From: Clostridioides difficile
GTDB taxonomy: Bacteria; Bacillota; Clostridia; Peptostreptococcales; Peptostreptococcaceae
NCBI GenBank assembly: GCA_024919175.1
Contig: CP103804.1
Coordinates: forward strand, 1,426,001 to 1,490,000
DNA: 64,000 bases
Reading direction: 5' to 3'
Shown here piece after piece: positions 35,059-44,406 of this stretch. The stretch's first letter is position 1. Each line of letters begins with the position of its first letter. The notes under the pieces were generated by a model. The model saw only the letters and a list, made by a program, of their open reading frames with translations, did not search any database and had not been told where the DNA came from. A program made the translations under genes and the position numbers.

Positions 35059-37083
35059 ATGAGAAAGAGAACAAAATTATTAGCAACAGGAATGTTGTCT
35101 ATAGCAATGGTGGCACCAAACGTGGCTTTAGCAGCGGAAAATACTACTGCAAATACAGAATCTAATTCAGATATTAATATAAATTTACAAAGAAAAAGTG
35201 TAGTGTTAGGAAGTAAATCGAATGCAAGTGTAAAATTTAAGGAAAAATTAAATGCTGATTCAATAACATTAAACTTTATGTGTTATGATATGCCACTTGA
35301 AGCTACTTTAAATTACAATGAAAAAACAGATGCATATGAAGGTGTAATAAACTACAATAAAGACCCAGAATATTTAAATGTATGGGAACTTCAAAGTATA
35401 AAAGTAAATGGTAAAGATGAACAGAAAGTTTTAAATAAAGAAGACTTAGAATCTATGGGATTGAATCTTAAAGATTATGATGTTACACAAGAGTTTATAA
35501 TAAGTGATGCTAACTCAACAAAAGCAGTAAATGAATATATGAGAAAAACTTCTGCACCAGTAAAAAAACTTGCAGGAGCTACTAGATTTGAGACAGCTGT
35601 TGAGATAAGTAAACAAGGATGGAAAGATGGAGCTAGTAAGGTTGTAATAGTTAATGGAGAACTTGCAGCAGATGGAATCACAGCTACACCACTTGCTTCC
35701 ACATATGATGCGCCAATACTACTTGCAAACAAAGATGATATACCAGAAAGCACAAAGGCAGAATTAAAACGTCTAAACCCAAGTGATGTAATAATCATAG
35801 GTGATGATGGTTCAGTTTCACAAAAGGCAGTATCTCAAATTAAATCTGCTGTAGATGTAAATGTAACTCGTATTGGTGGAGTTGATAGACATGAAACATC
35901 TTTACTTATAGCAAAAGAAATAGATAAATATCATGATGTTAATAAGATATATATAGCGAATGGATATGCTGGTGAGTATGATGCTCTTAATATTTCATCA
36001 AAAGCAGGTGAAGACCAACAACCTATAATATTAGCTAATAAAGATTCTGTACCAGAAAGTACATATAATTGGCTATCTTCACAAGGCTTAGAAGAAGCTT
36101 ACTACATAGGTGGAGACCAAAGTTTATCATCAAAACTTATAGATAAAATATCTAAGATAGCAAAAAATGGGACTTCAAAAAACAGAGTATCTGGAGCTGA
36201 TAGACATGAAACTAATGCAAAGGTAATTAAGACTTTCTATCCAGATACAGAATTGAGTGCAATGTTAGTTGCAAAATCTGACATAATAGTTGACTCAATA
36301 ACAGCAGGACCTTTAGCAGCTAAGTTGAAATCTCCAATACTTATAACTCCAAAAACTTACGTTTCTGCATATCATAGTACAAACTTATCAGAAAAAACAG
36401 CAGGAACAGTATATCAAATTGGTGATGGAATGAAAGATAGTGTTATAAATTCTATAGCATCTAGCTTATCAAAACACAATGCACCAACAGAACCAGAAAA
36501 TCCAGGTTCAGCAGCAGGAAAAACTGTAGTGATAGACCCAGGACATGGGGGTTCTGATTCAGGAGCAACAAGTGGATTAAATGGTGGAGCTCAAGAAAAG
36601 AAATATACTCTTAATACAGCTTTAGCAACTACTGAATACTTACGTTCAAAAGGTATAAATGTTGTTATGACAAGAGATACAGATAAAACAATGGCTTTAG
36701 GAGAAAGAACAACATTATCAAACACTATAAAGCCAGATTTATTTACAAGCATACATTATAATGCATCTAACGGAGCTGGTAATGGTGTGGAAATTTTTTA
36801 CAAAGTAAAAGATAAAAATGGTGGAACAACTAAGACTGCTGCATCAAATATATTAAAAAGAATATTAGAGAAATTTAATATGCAAAATAGAGGAATTAAG
36901 ACAAGAACACTTGCAAATGGTAATGATTACCTATATGTACTAAGAAATAATAATTATCCTGCAATACTTGTAGAATGTGCGTTTATAGACAATAAGAGCG
37001 ACATGGATAAAGTAAATACAGCAGAAAAAGTAAAGACAATGGGAACTCAAATTGGAATAGGAATAGAAGATACAGTAAAATAA
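35059..37083 (+). CDS. cwp6: Cell wall protein Cwp6: N-acetylmuramoyl-L-alanine amidase (Amidase_3) with central CWB2 repeats
   Basis: 674 residues. Signal peptide cleaved near ALA/AEN. An unassigned N-terminal domain spans ~30-160. Three CWB2 repeats occupy ~167-470 (GATRFETAVEIS, GVDRHETSLLIA, GADRHETNAKVI), so anchoring is central, unusual for the family. The C-terminal amidase (~488-674) shows the zinc ligands H496 (DPGHGG), E513 (AQEKKY) and H566 (SIHYNAS) and catalytic E639 (LVECAF). It cleaves the bond between MurNAc and the peptide stem. A WalR-type box sits at its promoter. Start ATG follows AGGGGGG. Family and catalytic residues are clear. Confidence 0.95.
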   Translation: MRKRTKLLATGMLSIAMVAPNVALAAENTTANTESNSDININLQRKSVVLGSKSNASVKFKEKLNADSITLNFMCYDMPLEATLNYNEKTDAYEGVINYNKDPEYLNVWELQSIKVNGKDEQKVLNKEDLESMGLNLKDYDVTQEFIISDANSTKAVNEYMRKTSAPVKKLAGATRFETAVEISKQGWKDGASKVVIVNGELAADGITATPLASTYDAPILLANKDDIPESTKAELKRLNPSDVIIIGDDGSVSQKAVSQIKSAVDVNVTRIGGVDRHETSLLIAKEIDKYHDVNKIYIANGYAGEYDALNISSKAGEDQQPIILANKDSVPESTYNWLSSQGLEEAYYIGGDQSLSSKLIDKISKIAKNGTSKNRVSGADRHETNAKVIKTFYPDTELSAMLVAKSDIIVDSITAGPLAAKLKSPILITPKTYVSAYHSTNLSEKTAGTVYQIGDGMKDSVINSIASSLSKHNAPTEPENPGSAAGKTVVIDPGHGGSDSGATSGLNGGAQEKKYTLNTALATTEYLRSKGINVVMTRDTDKTMALGERTTLSNTIKPDLFTSIHYNASNGAGNGVEIFYKVKDKNGGTTKTAASNILKRILEKFNMQNRGIKTRTLANGNDYLYVLRNNNYPAILVECAFIDNKSDMDKVNTAEKVKTMGTQIGIGIEDTVK

Positions 37084-37102
37084 AATAAAAAATATTAAAG
37101 CA

Positions 37103-37155
37103 AAATATATCATCTCCTGTTATAATGTAAAATATAGCAAGAGATGATATATTTT
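37103..37155 (+). terminator. Terminator after cwp6
   Basis: AAATATATCATCTC and GAGATGATATATTT form a perfect 14-base stem with a ~24-base loop and a T-tract. The loop contains a TATAAT sequence. Confidence 0.8.
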
Positions 37156-37193
37156 TGCAAAGAATCAAATTGTTTACAATGACGTTTATTGTA

Positions 37194-37222
37194 TTGATAA
37201 ACTGCTCATTATTGAGTATAAT
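37194..37222 (+). promoter_or_regulatory. Predicted promoter of the PSII polysaccharide operon
   Basis: TTGATA (37194-37199), exactly 17 bases, TATAAT (37217-37222). A perfect inverted repeat GTTTAT-N7-ATAAAC (37184-37202) overlaps the -35 and is a candidate operator. Confidence 0.7.
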
Positions 37223-37302
37223 ATAGAAATAAGTCAAAAATAAGATAGAAATACGTTGAAATTAAGAATTTAAAAAATTTTTATTCCAATATGGAGGTAA
37301 CT

Positions 37303-37989
37303 ATGTCTGGATATACTAATGATGAATGTGAAATACCTAAAGTTACAAGCTATCCAGGGGCAGATAAAGAAATTGCAAGTGAGATTGACTATAGCATAGT
37401 AAAAGGCACAGTGTTGTTTGACTTGTACCAAAGAGTTATGGATTTAGTTTTATCTATATTAGGACTTGTAGTAGGTTTACCTTTAATAGCAATATTTGGA
37501 ATTCTTATTAAAATAGAGGACAAAGGACCAATAACTTATAAGCAAGAAAGACTAGGAAAATGCGGAAGAAGATTCTATATATATAAATTGAGATCTATGA
37601 GAACAGACGCAGAAAAATTTGGCGCACAATGGGCTGAAAAAGATGATCCTAGAATAACTAAGGTTGGAAAGTTTATTAGGAAAACTAGAATTGATGAGAT
37701 TCCACAGCTGTTTAATATATTAAAGGGGGACATGGGTTTAATAGGCCCTAGACCAGAAAGACCGAACTTTACTGTTCAATTTAATGAGGAAATACCTGGA
37801 TTTATCAACAGGCTTGCTATAAAACCTGGACTTACAGGTTGGGCACAAGTAAATGGTGGATACGAAATCACTCCTGAAGAAAAACTTAAAGAAGATATTT
37901 ACTATATAAAAAATAGGAGTATATTACTTGACTTTAAGATACTCTTTAAAACTGTTAAAGTAGTATTGACAGGAGACGGAGCTAGATAA
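37303..37989 (+). CDS. Initiating phosphoglycosyl transferase (bacterial sugar transferase, WcaJ/PglC type)
   Basis: About 228 residues. One hydrophobic segment (~residues 44-66, VMDLVLSILGLVVGLPLIAIFGI) is the re-entrant helix of monotopic phosphoglycosyl transferases. The catalytic core shows YKQERLGKCGRRFYIYKLRSM, the Asp-Glu pair in RIDEIPQLFNIL, GPRPERP and PGLTGWAQVNG. The enzyme moves a sugar phosphate onto undecaprenyl phosphate, the first step of polymer assembly; here that is probably the first PSII sugar. I start at ATG 37303, since the ATG at 37291 is part of the ribosome site (GGAGG). As the first gene after the promoter it leads the PSII operon. No signal peptide; cytoplasmic face of the membrane. 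Confidence 0.93.
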   Translation: MSGYTNDECEIPKVTSYPGADKEIASEIDYSIVKGTVLFDLYQRVMDLVLSILGLVVGLPLIAIFGILIKIEDKGPITYKQERLGKCGRRFYIYKLRSMRTDAEKFGAQWAEKDDPRITKVGKFIRKTRIDEIPQLFNILKGDMGLIGPRPERPNFTVQFNEEIPGFINRLAIKPGLTGWAQVNGGYEITPEEKLKEDIYYIKNRSILLDFKILFKTVKVVLTGDGAR

Positions 37990-38017
37990 TTTTAAAATAT
38001 TAGATTATTAATCAATG

Positions 38018-38046
38018 AAAAAGCTCTTTAAAAAAGAGCTTTTTTA
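38018..38046 (+). terminator. Hairpin between the sugar transferase gene and cwp7
   Basis: AAAAAGCTCTT, TAAA loop, AAGAGCTTTTTT: classic terminator shape inside the PSII operon. It may partly attenuate downstream genes, which then need read-through or their own promoter. Confidence 0.8.
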
Positions 38047-38083
38047 TTGTCAAAAAATACAAAAAGAAAAGGAATGAGAACTT

Positions 38084-39139
38084 ATGATTAAAAAAATTTC
38101 TACTATATTATCGTTAGTTTTGCTAATCTCTATTTCTAGTACAGTGGGAGTATTTGCAGATGTAAGCCCTAAAAAAGAGTTGATAGAAGGTAGTATACCA
38201 GAGATTTCAACAGAATTAAATAAAAAAGTATTTAAGAATTCTAAAGAAGTAATTCTTGTAAATGAAGAGTCAATTGTAGATAGTATAAGTGCAACGCCTT
38301 TAGCATATGTAAAAAATGCTCCAATAGTTGTAACTAAGAGTAAAAACGTTGGTAGAGTAACAAGAAATTATCTAAAAGAGCTAAATCCAGAGAAGGTTAC
38401 AATAATAGGTGGTTTAAAGGCAGTATCTAAAGATGCTGAACGTAATATAGAGAAAATGGGAATTAAAGTAGAAAGAATAAGAGGAAAAGACAGATATGAT
38501 ACATCTTTAAAGATAGCTAGAGAAATGTACAGAACAGTAGGATTTGATAAAGCATTTTTACTTAGCTCAACTACAGGATTAGAGAATGCCATATCTGTAT
38601 ATTCTTATGCGGCTAAAAATGGAATGCCAATAATATGGGCTCAAGATGAAGGCTTTGAAGAACAAATTGACTTCTTAAAGAGTAAAAACCTTGAAAAAAT
38701 ATATGCATTAGGTGATTCAAAAGAGTTTGTTGCAGATATTGATTCTAGCTTAAAGAATATAGAAGGTATAAAGCAAATAAATAAGTCAAGCACAAATGTA
38801 GATTTAATAAAGAAGTTTTATGATGAAAAAGATATAAAGAAAATCTATACTGCTAAATTAGACTTTGGAAGTAGATCTGATGTAAACGAATATATTTCTT
38901 TAGGAGTAGTATCGGCTAAAGAAAATATGCCAATACTGATTTGTAGTGATAATTTAAGTCGTGCACAAGATAAATTCTTGAAAGATAACAACATAAGTGA
39001 TGTAATTGAAGTTGGATATACAGTAGGTAATTATAGTCTATTAAAGAGTATGCTTAATCTAACATCTTTATCTTGTATAGTATTAATACTATTATTACTA
39101 TTGATTGTATTTAGGGCGCTTAGATATGAGTCAAGATAG
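38084..39139 (+). CDS. cwp7: Cell wall protein Cwp7: eroded CWB2 repeats plus C-terminal membrane helix
   Basis: 351 residues, the shortest Cwp in the window. A signal peptide (MIKKISTILSLVLLISISS..., cleavage after VFA) is followed by a CWB2-like trimer (~30-310) and nothing else except a strongly hydrophobic segment at ~320-345 (LTSLSCIVLILLLLLIVFRA) and a basic tail (RYESR). Only the middle repeat keeps the usual motif (GKDRYDTSLKIA). The first (GSIPEISTELNKKVF) and third (NKSSTNVDLIKKFY) have lost the G-x-x-R signature. The hydrophobic end with a positive tail looks like a stop-transfer anchor, so it may be held in the membrane. It sits inside the PSII operon, between the initiating transferase and the flippase. 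Confidence 0.88.
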   Translation: MIKKISTILSLVLLISISSTVGVFADVSPKKELIEGSIPEISTELNKKVFKNSKEVILVNEESIVDSISATPLAYVKNAPIVVTKSKNVGRVTRNYLKELNPEKVTIIGGLKAVSKDAERNIEKMGIKVERIRGKDRYDTSLKIAREMYRTVGFDKAFLLSSTTGLENAISVYSYAAKNGMPIIWAQDEGFEEQIDFLKSKNLEKIYALGDSKEFVADIDSSLKNIEGIKQINKSSTNVDLIKKFYDEKDIKKIYTAKLDFGSRSDVNEYISLGVVSAKENMPILICSDNLSRAQDKFLKDNNISDVIEVGYTVGNYSLLKSMLNLTSLSCIVLILLLLLIVFRALRYESR

Positions 39140-39253
39140 TCTTTAGTTCATAAGGAGGCTTTTCATAGGTTAAATTTACCTAATCAGAATAATGTTTATA
39201 AGCAGTTTTAAAAGTTCTATTTTTAGAGTTTAAATTAGATAAGGAGAAAGAAA

Positions 39254-40810
39254 ATGTCAAAAACAGCTAAAGCAGCATTGTGGATTATGGCAGCCACTAT
39301 GTTTTCAAAAGTATTAGGTTTCCTTAGAGAACTTGTACTTGCAAATTTCTATGGAACAGGTATGTATGCAGATGTATTTGTATTAACATTAAATATACCT
39401 GGTTTAATCATAGCAGTCATAGGTTCTGCAATTGCTACAACTTATATACCTATGTACTTTGAGACAAAGAAAAGACTCGGAGATGAAGGTGCTTTAAAAT
39501 TTACTAATAATGTTTTAAATATATGCTATATAATGGCTATAATAATAGCTATTCTTGGGCTTTTATTTACAGAGCAATTTGTTACAGTATTTGCAGCAGG
39601 ATTTAGAAGTGACCCTGCTAAGTTTCAAGCAGCAATATTATTTACTAAAATAATGATTTCAGGAGTTTTATTCTTGAGTGGAAGTAAAATATTTAGTTCA
39701 TTTTTACAGGTGAATGACAGTTTTGTAATTCCAGGTCTTATAGGAATTCCATATAATATCATAATAATAGCAGCAATAGCACTAAGTGCAGGAAAGAATA
39801 TATGGATACTACCAGCAGGAGCACTGGTTGCTATGGCAAGTCAGCTATTGTTTCAACTTCCATTTGCATTTAAGAAGTCATATAAGTATAAACCATATAT
39901 AAATTTAAAGGATGAATCTATAAAAGAACTAGTGAATCTAGTCTTGCCTATGTTAATAGGTGTAGCTGTTGGACAATTAAATATATTTGTTGACAGGTTA
40001 CTGGCAACTACTTTAGGGGATGGAAAGTTGTCCGCCCTTAACTATGCAAATAGGCTAAATGAGTTTGTTATGGCATTATTTGTTACATCTATAATAACAG
40101 TTATATATCCTAAGCTGGCAAAAATGTCAGGTAAAGATAATAAAGAAGGATTTATAAGTACTATTGTAAAATCATCAAACTGTATTATATTGGTGGTGCT
40201 TCCGATATCCATAGGGGCTATTATATTAGCAGAACCTCTAGTTAGAATATTATTCCAAAGAGGTAAGTTTGACGCCTTATCAACAGACCTTACATCTATA
40301 GCACTTAGATTATATTCACTAGGCTTATTGGCTTGTGGGGTAAGAGATGTCTTATATAGAGCATTTTATTCTCTTTCAGATACAAAGACACCAATGATAA
40401 ATGGAAGTATAGCTTTAATAATAAATATAGTTCTTAACTTAATTTTGATAAGACCACTTGGTCATGCAGGTATTGCTATATCAACTAGTACATCTAATAT
40501 AATAACAGTTATATTATTGTTTATATCTCTTAAAAAGAAAAATGGATATTTTGGAGGAGATAAAATCATAAAGACTGGTCTTAAAAGTTTGGTAGCATCA
40601 GGTGTGATGGCAGTAGTCACTTTATTGATATATAACAATCTATATGCATTTATAGGTGCAGGAACAATTAAAGAGATTATAGCAGTTGGAGTTGGAGTAT
40701 TAGGTGGAGCTTCTGTATATACAATATTGATAGTTTTATTTAAGGTAGAAGAGATGGACTTAGCTTTTGAGTTTTTAAGAAAAGGAAAACAAAAACTACT
40801 TAAAAGATAG
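39254..40810 (+). CDS. mviN: MviN/MurJ-type lipid-linked glycan flippase
   Basis: 518 residues with about 14 membrane helices and the MOP/MviN-family opening (ALWIMAATMFSKVLGFLREL), then ATTYIPMYFE and NFVD-like LNIFVDRLLATTLGDGKLSALNYANRL. Family members flip lipid II or other undecaprenyl-linked sugars out of the cytoplasm. Its place between the PSII initiating transferase and sugar nucleotide genes implies it exports the PSII repeat unit. The start ATG has an AAGGAGA ribosome site. A housekeeping lipid II role cannot be excluded from sequence alone, since MurJ and Wzx-like MviN proteins look similar. Confidence 0.92.
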   Translation: MSKTAKAALWIMAATMFSKVLGFLRELVLANFYGTGMYADVFVLTLNIPGLIIAVIGSAIATTYIPMYFETKKRLGDEGALKFTNNVLNICYIMAIIIAILGLLFTEQFVTVFAAGFRSDPAKFQAAILFTKIMISGVLFLSGSKIFSSFLQVNDSFVIPGLIGIPYNIIIIAAIALSAGKNIWILPAGALVAMASQLLFQLPFAFKKSYKYKPYINLKDESIKELVNLVLPMLIGVAVGQLNIFVDRLLATTLGDGKLSALNYANRLNEFVMALFVTSIITVIYPKLAKMSGKDNKEGFISTIVKSSNCIILVVLPISIGAIILAEPLVRILFQRGKFDALSTDLTSIALRLYSLGLLACGVRDVLYRAFYSLSDTKTPMINGSIALIINIVLNLILIRPLGHAGIAISTSTSNIITVILLFISLKKKNGYFGGDKIIKTGLKSLVASGVMAVVTLLIYNNLYAFIGAGTIKEIIAVGVGVLGGASVYTILIVLFKVEEMDLAFEFLRKGKQKLLKR

Positions 40811-40855
40811 ACATTTACCTTAAAAAATTAAAATAGAGTCAGAAAGGATGAAAAT

Positions 40856-42562
40856 ATGGATTATAAAAACAATTATGAGATGTGGTTAAATTCTCCTTAT
40901 TTTGATGAACAAACCAAAGAAGAGCTATTAAATATAAAGGATGATGAAAAAGAAATACAAGATAGATTCTATAAAAATTTAGAGTTTGGAACAGGTGGTC
41001 TAAGAGGTATAATAGGAGCGGGAACTAATAGAATCAATATTTATACTGTTAGACGTGCAACACTTGGAGTTTTAAATTATATTATGAAGACACAAGGTGA
41101 AGAAGGAAAGCAAAAGGGAATCGTTATAGCACATGATAGTAGACGCATGTCAAGAGAGTTTTGTGTAGAAGTAGCTAAAACTTTAAGTGCATATGGTGTA
41201 AAGGCTTATATTTTTGAAGAATTAAAGCCTACACCAGAACTTTCTTTTGCTGTTAGATATTTAAAGTGTGCTATGGGAATAGTAATAACAGCAAGTCATA
41301 ATCCTAAAGAGTACAATGGATATAAGGTATATGACTCAGATGGTGGTCAAATCTGTATAGATATGGCGAATGATATAATTGCAGAAGTTAACAAGATTGA
41401 TGATTACAGTATTATTAAAAGTGTAGATTTTGAAGAAGCTTTATCTAAAAATTTAATAACTATATTAGATAATGAAGTAGATGATGAGTTTATAAAGGCT
41501 GTTAAGAAGCAAGTTTTAAGACAAAATACAATAGATGAATATGGAAAAAAATTAAAAATAATATATACACCTATTCATGGAACAGGAAATAAACCAGTAA
41601 GAAGAGTCTTAAATGAATGTGGATTTGAAAATGTAATGGTGGTTAAGGAGCAAGAATTGCCAGATTCTAATTTTTCAACAGTTAAATATCCTAATCCTGA
41701 AGAAAAATCAGTATTTAATATAGCTATTGAAATGGCAAAGAGTAATGATACTGATTTGATAATAGGAACAGACCCTGATTGTGACAGAGTAGGTGTTGTT
41801 GTAAAAGATTCAAGTGGTGAGTATATAGTCTTAAATGGAAATCAAGTTGGTTCACTTCTAGTTAGATATATAATAGAGAGCTTAGTTGAAGAAAATAAAC
41901 TTCCTAAAAATAATCCTACAATAATAAAAACTATAGTTACGTCAGAACTAGGTGCCAAAATAGCAAAGGCTTATAATGTAGATTGTTTAAATACTTTAAC
42001 AGGATTTAAATTTATAGGAGAAAAAATAAAAGAGTTTGAAGAAAGTAATGATAGAAGCTTTATAATGGGATATGAGGAAAGCTATGGTTACTTAATTGGA
42101 ACTCATGCTAGAGATAAAGATGGTGTTGTGTCTTCACTTATGATATGTGAAATGGCAGCATACTATTCTTCAAAAGGTATGAACTTGTATGAAGCTTTGA
42201 TAGATACATATAATAAATTTGGATACTATAAAGAAGACTTAAAGTCAGTGACTTTAAAAGGCATAGATGGAATAAAAAAAATAAAAGAGATGATGCTTTA
42301 CTTTAGAAGTGTTAAAATAGATAATGTGGCTGATGTAAAAGTAGATAAGATTTTAGATTATAAAGATGGAGTCGATGATTTGCCTAAATCAGATGTACTT
42401 AAATTTTTACTTGAAGATGGTTCTTGGATAGCTATAAGACCTTCAGGTACAGAACCTAAAATTAAATTTTACTTTGGAGCAAATTCAGACAACCAAGAAG
42501 ATGTAGATTCTAAGTTGAATAATTTAATATCTTATATATTAAATGTGGTGGATTCTATATAA
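40856..42562 (+). CDS. pgm2: Phosphoglucomutase/phosphomannomutase
   Basis: 568 residues of the alpha-D-phosphohexomutase family. The phosphoserine loop [17 protein letters not shown] puts the catalytic serine at S147; metal-binding DPDCDR ([10 protein letters not shown]), the sugar loop MGYEESYG and the phosphate-binding [12 protein letters not shown] are all present. It interconverts hexose 6- and 1-phosphates, supplying glucose-1-P and probably mannose-1-P for the sugar nucleotides of PSII. It ends 21 bases before manC, which uses mannose-1-P, so co-transcription fits the pathway. Start ATG has an AAAGGATG ribosome site. Confidence 0.94.
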   Translation: MDYKNNYEMWLNSPYFDEQTKEELLNIKDDEKEIQDRFYKNLEFGTGGLRGIIGAGTNRINIYTVRRATLGVLNYIMKTQGEEGKQKGIVIAHDSRRMSREFCVEVAKTLSAYGVKAYIFEELKPTPELSFAVRYLKCAMGIVITASHNPKEYNGYKVYDSDGGQICIDMANDIIAEVNKIDDYSIIKSVDFEEALSKNLITILDNEVDDEFIKAVKKQVLRQNTIDEYGKKLKIIYTPIHGTGNKPVRRVLNECGFENVMVVKEQELPDSNFSTVKYPNPEEKSVFNIAIEMAKSNDTDLIIGTDPDCDRVGVVVKDSSGEYIVLNGNQVGSLLVRYIIESLVEENKLPKNNPTIIKTIVTSELGAKIAKAYNVDCLNTLTGFKFIGEKIKEFEESNDRSFIMGYEESYGYLIGTHARDKDGVVSSLMICEMAAYYSSKGMNLYEALIDTYNKFGYYKEDLKSVTLKGIDGIKKIKEMMLYFRSVKIDNVADVKVDKILDYKDGVDDLPKSDVLKFLLEDGSWIAIRPSGTEPKIKFYFGANSDNQEDVDSKLNNLISYILNVVDSI

Positions 42563-42583
42563 AGAGCTAAGGGGAGATAAACG

Positions 42584-43657
42584 ATGAAAGTATACAATGT
42601 CATAATGGCTGGAGGAGGCGGGACTCGTTTCTGGCCACTTAGTAGACAAGAAGTACCTAAGCAGCTTATAAATTTAAGTGGAGAAGATGCTTTAATAAAT
42701 GAAACTATAAACAGAATAGATTCTCTAGCAAAAAAAGAGGATTTATTCATAGTAACTAATGAGAAGCAATTAGAAGCTTTAAAGGATATAGTAAAAGACA
42801 AATGTTTAGATAGCAATATCTTACCAGAACCATGTGCAAGAAATACGGCAGCAGCTATAGGTTTTGCAGCCTTTAACATAATGAAAAAATATGGTGATGG
42901 TGTTATGTGTGTATATCCAGCTGACCATTATATAAAAGATGAAAAAGAATTTAAATCTATTTTAGAAAAAGCTATTTATATAGCAGAAAATAATGATAAA
43001 CTAGTAACTATTGGGATAACTCCTACATTTCCATCAACAGGATATGGATACATAAACTTTAGTAGAGAAAATACAATAGAAAATGTTGCATATGAAGTAG
43101 TGGAGTTTGTAGAAAAGCCAAACTATGAAATTGCTAAAGAGTATGTAAACTCTAAGAAATATGTATGGAATAGTGGGATGTTCGTATGGAAGGTATCTAA
43201 AATATTAGAAGATTTTAAGAGATACTTGCCAAAAGTATATGAAAAATTAGAGGAAATCAGTAATTACTTAGGAACAGAAGAAGAAATAGAAAAAATAAAA
43301 GAAATATATCCAACAATACAATCAATCTCTATAGATTATGGTATTATGGAAAGAAGTAATGATGTTATAGTAGTTCCTGGTGACTTTGGTTGGAATGATG
43401 TAGGGTCTTGGGATTCTTTAGGAGCAATATATCCAACTGATGATGAAGGTAACATCAAAAGAGGTGAAAATATTACTATAGATACTAAAAATTCAATTAT
43501 ATATTCAGATGACAAATTAATATCTACAATAGGTATTAGTGATTTGATAGTAGTATCCACGAATGATGCAGTTATGGTTTGTAGAAAAGATAAAGCTCAA
43601 GATGTTAAAAAAATAGTTGAGCAGTTAAAAGAAGAAGATAGACAAGAATATATGTAG
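42584..43657 (+). CDS. manC: Mannose-1-phosphate guanylyltransferase
   Basis: 357 residues, a nucleotidyltransferase with the signature NVIMAGGGGTRFWPLSR followed by PKQL, then PEPCARNTAAAIG, VYPADHYI, EKPNYE and WNSGMFVW, all typical of GDP-mannose pyrophosphorylases. It makes GDP-mannose from GTP and mannose-1-P. The usual fused isomerase domain of long ManC proteins is absent, so fructose-6-P to mannose-6-P isomerisation must be done by another gene outside the window. PSII contains mannose, which explains its position. Ribosome site GGGGAG. Confidence 0.95.
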   Translation: MKVYNVIMAGGGGTRFWPLSRQEVPKQLINLSGEDALINETINRIDSLAKKEDLFIVTNEKQLEALKDIVKDKCLDSNILPEPCARNTAAAIGFAAFNIMKKYGDGVMCVYPADHYIKDEKEFKSILEKAIYIAENNDKLVTIGITPTFPSTGYGYINFSRENTIENVAYEVVEFVEKPNYEIAKEYVNSKKYVWNSGMFVWKVSKILEDFKRYLPKVYEKLEEISNYLGTEEEIEKIKEIYPTIQSISIDYGIMERSNDVIVVPGDFGWNDVGSWDSLGAIYPTDDEGNIKRGENITIDTKNSIIYSDDKLISTIGISDLIVVSTNDAVMVCRKDKAQDVKKIVEQLKEEDRQEYM

Positions 43658-43668
43658 GAGGTGTTCAC

Positions 43669-44391
43669 TTGATTCCTAAAAAAATACATTATGTATGGTT
43701 TGGTGGGCCAAAAGGAAATATAGAAAATATATGTATAAATTCTTGGAAAGAAAAACTTCCAGAATATGAGATAGTAGAGTGGAATGAAAAAAACTTTGAT
43801 ATAGAGAAAGAAATAAAAGGAAATAAGTTTTTGGAAGAATGTTATAAAAGAAAGCTTTGGGCATTCATATCAGATTATACAAGAGTAAGAGTACTCTATG
43901 AACAAGGTGGAGTTTATATGGATACAGATATGCAAATCTTAAAGGATATAACTCCTCTTTTAGAAAATAATAGGCTTATATGTGGATATGAAGATGATGG
44001 AGAATACATGAATGCAGCTATAGTAGGTGTAGAAAAAGGACATCCTTTCTTTAAAGACTTATTAGAGTACTACGACAAAGAGGTGCTTACTTCTTCATTG
44101 TTTACAATACCAAAGGTTATGACTTATCTTATGGAAAAAAATTATAAAAAGATTGACCAAAATAACTATGAAGAAGGCATTCATGTCTACGATAAAGAAT
44201 ATTTTTATCCTTTTGGATTTAAAGAAGACTTTACACCAGAATGTATTACAGAAAATACTTATGGAATACATTGGTGGGGAAAAAGTTGGGCTAAGAAAAG
44301 AAATTATTTCTTAGAAAGTAAGCACTTAACAGGTGTAAATAAGATATGGAAGTGTTGTAAAATATTTGCAAGTAATACTTTACGAAGCTAA
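43669..44391 (+). CDS. GT32-type glycosyltransferase with DxD motif
   Basis: 240 residues, starting at TTG with a perfect AGGAGGTG ribosome site. It opens IPKKIHYVWFGGPKGN and carries FISDYTRVRVLYEQGGVYMD followed by TDMQIL, the DxD sugar-nucleotide site of the GT32 (OCH1/capsular) family. It is cytosolic or membrane-associated with no signal peptide, so it acts on the lipid-linked intermediate on the inner face. It probably adds one sugar of the PSII repeat; which one cannot be told from sequence. Confidence 0.88.
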   Translation: MIPKKIHYVWFGGPKGNIENICINSWKEKLPEYEIVEWNEKNFDIEKEIKGNKFLEECYKRKLWAFISDYTRVRVLYEQGGVYMDTDMQILKDITPLLENNRLICGYEDDGEYMNAAIVGVEKGHPFFKDLLEYYDKEVLTSSLFTIPKVMTYLMEKNYKKIDQNNYEEGIHVYDKEYFYPFGFKEDFTPECITENTYGIHWWGKSWAKKRNYFLESKHLTGVNKIWKCCKIFASNTLRS

Positions 44392-44406
44392 AAGGGAGAA
44401 AGTGAA

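Noticed and set aside
38018..38046. Hairpin between the sugar transferase gene and cwp7 as the end of the PSII operon
   Set aside because: It has terminator shape, but no convincing new promoter follows before cwp7 and the downstream genes complete the same pathway, so I treat it as an internal attenuator rather than an operon end.
39140..39253. Ribosome-site-like AAGGAGG at about 39150 as the start of a small gene before mviN
   Set aside because: No start codon with an open frame of useful length follows it.
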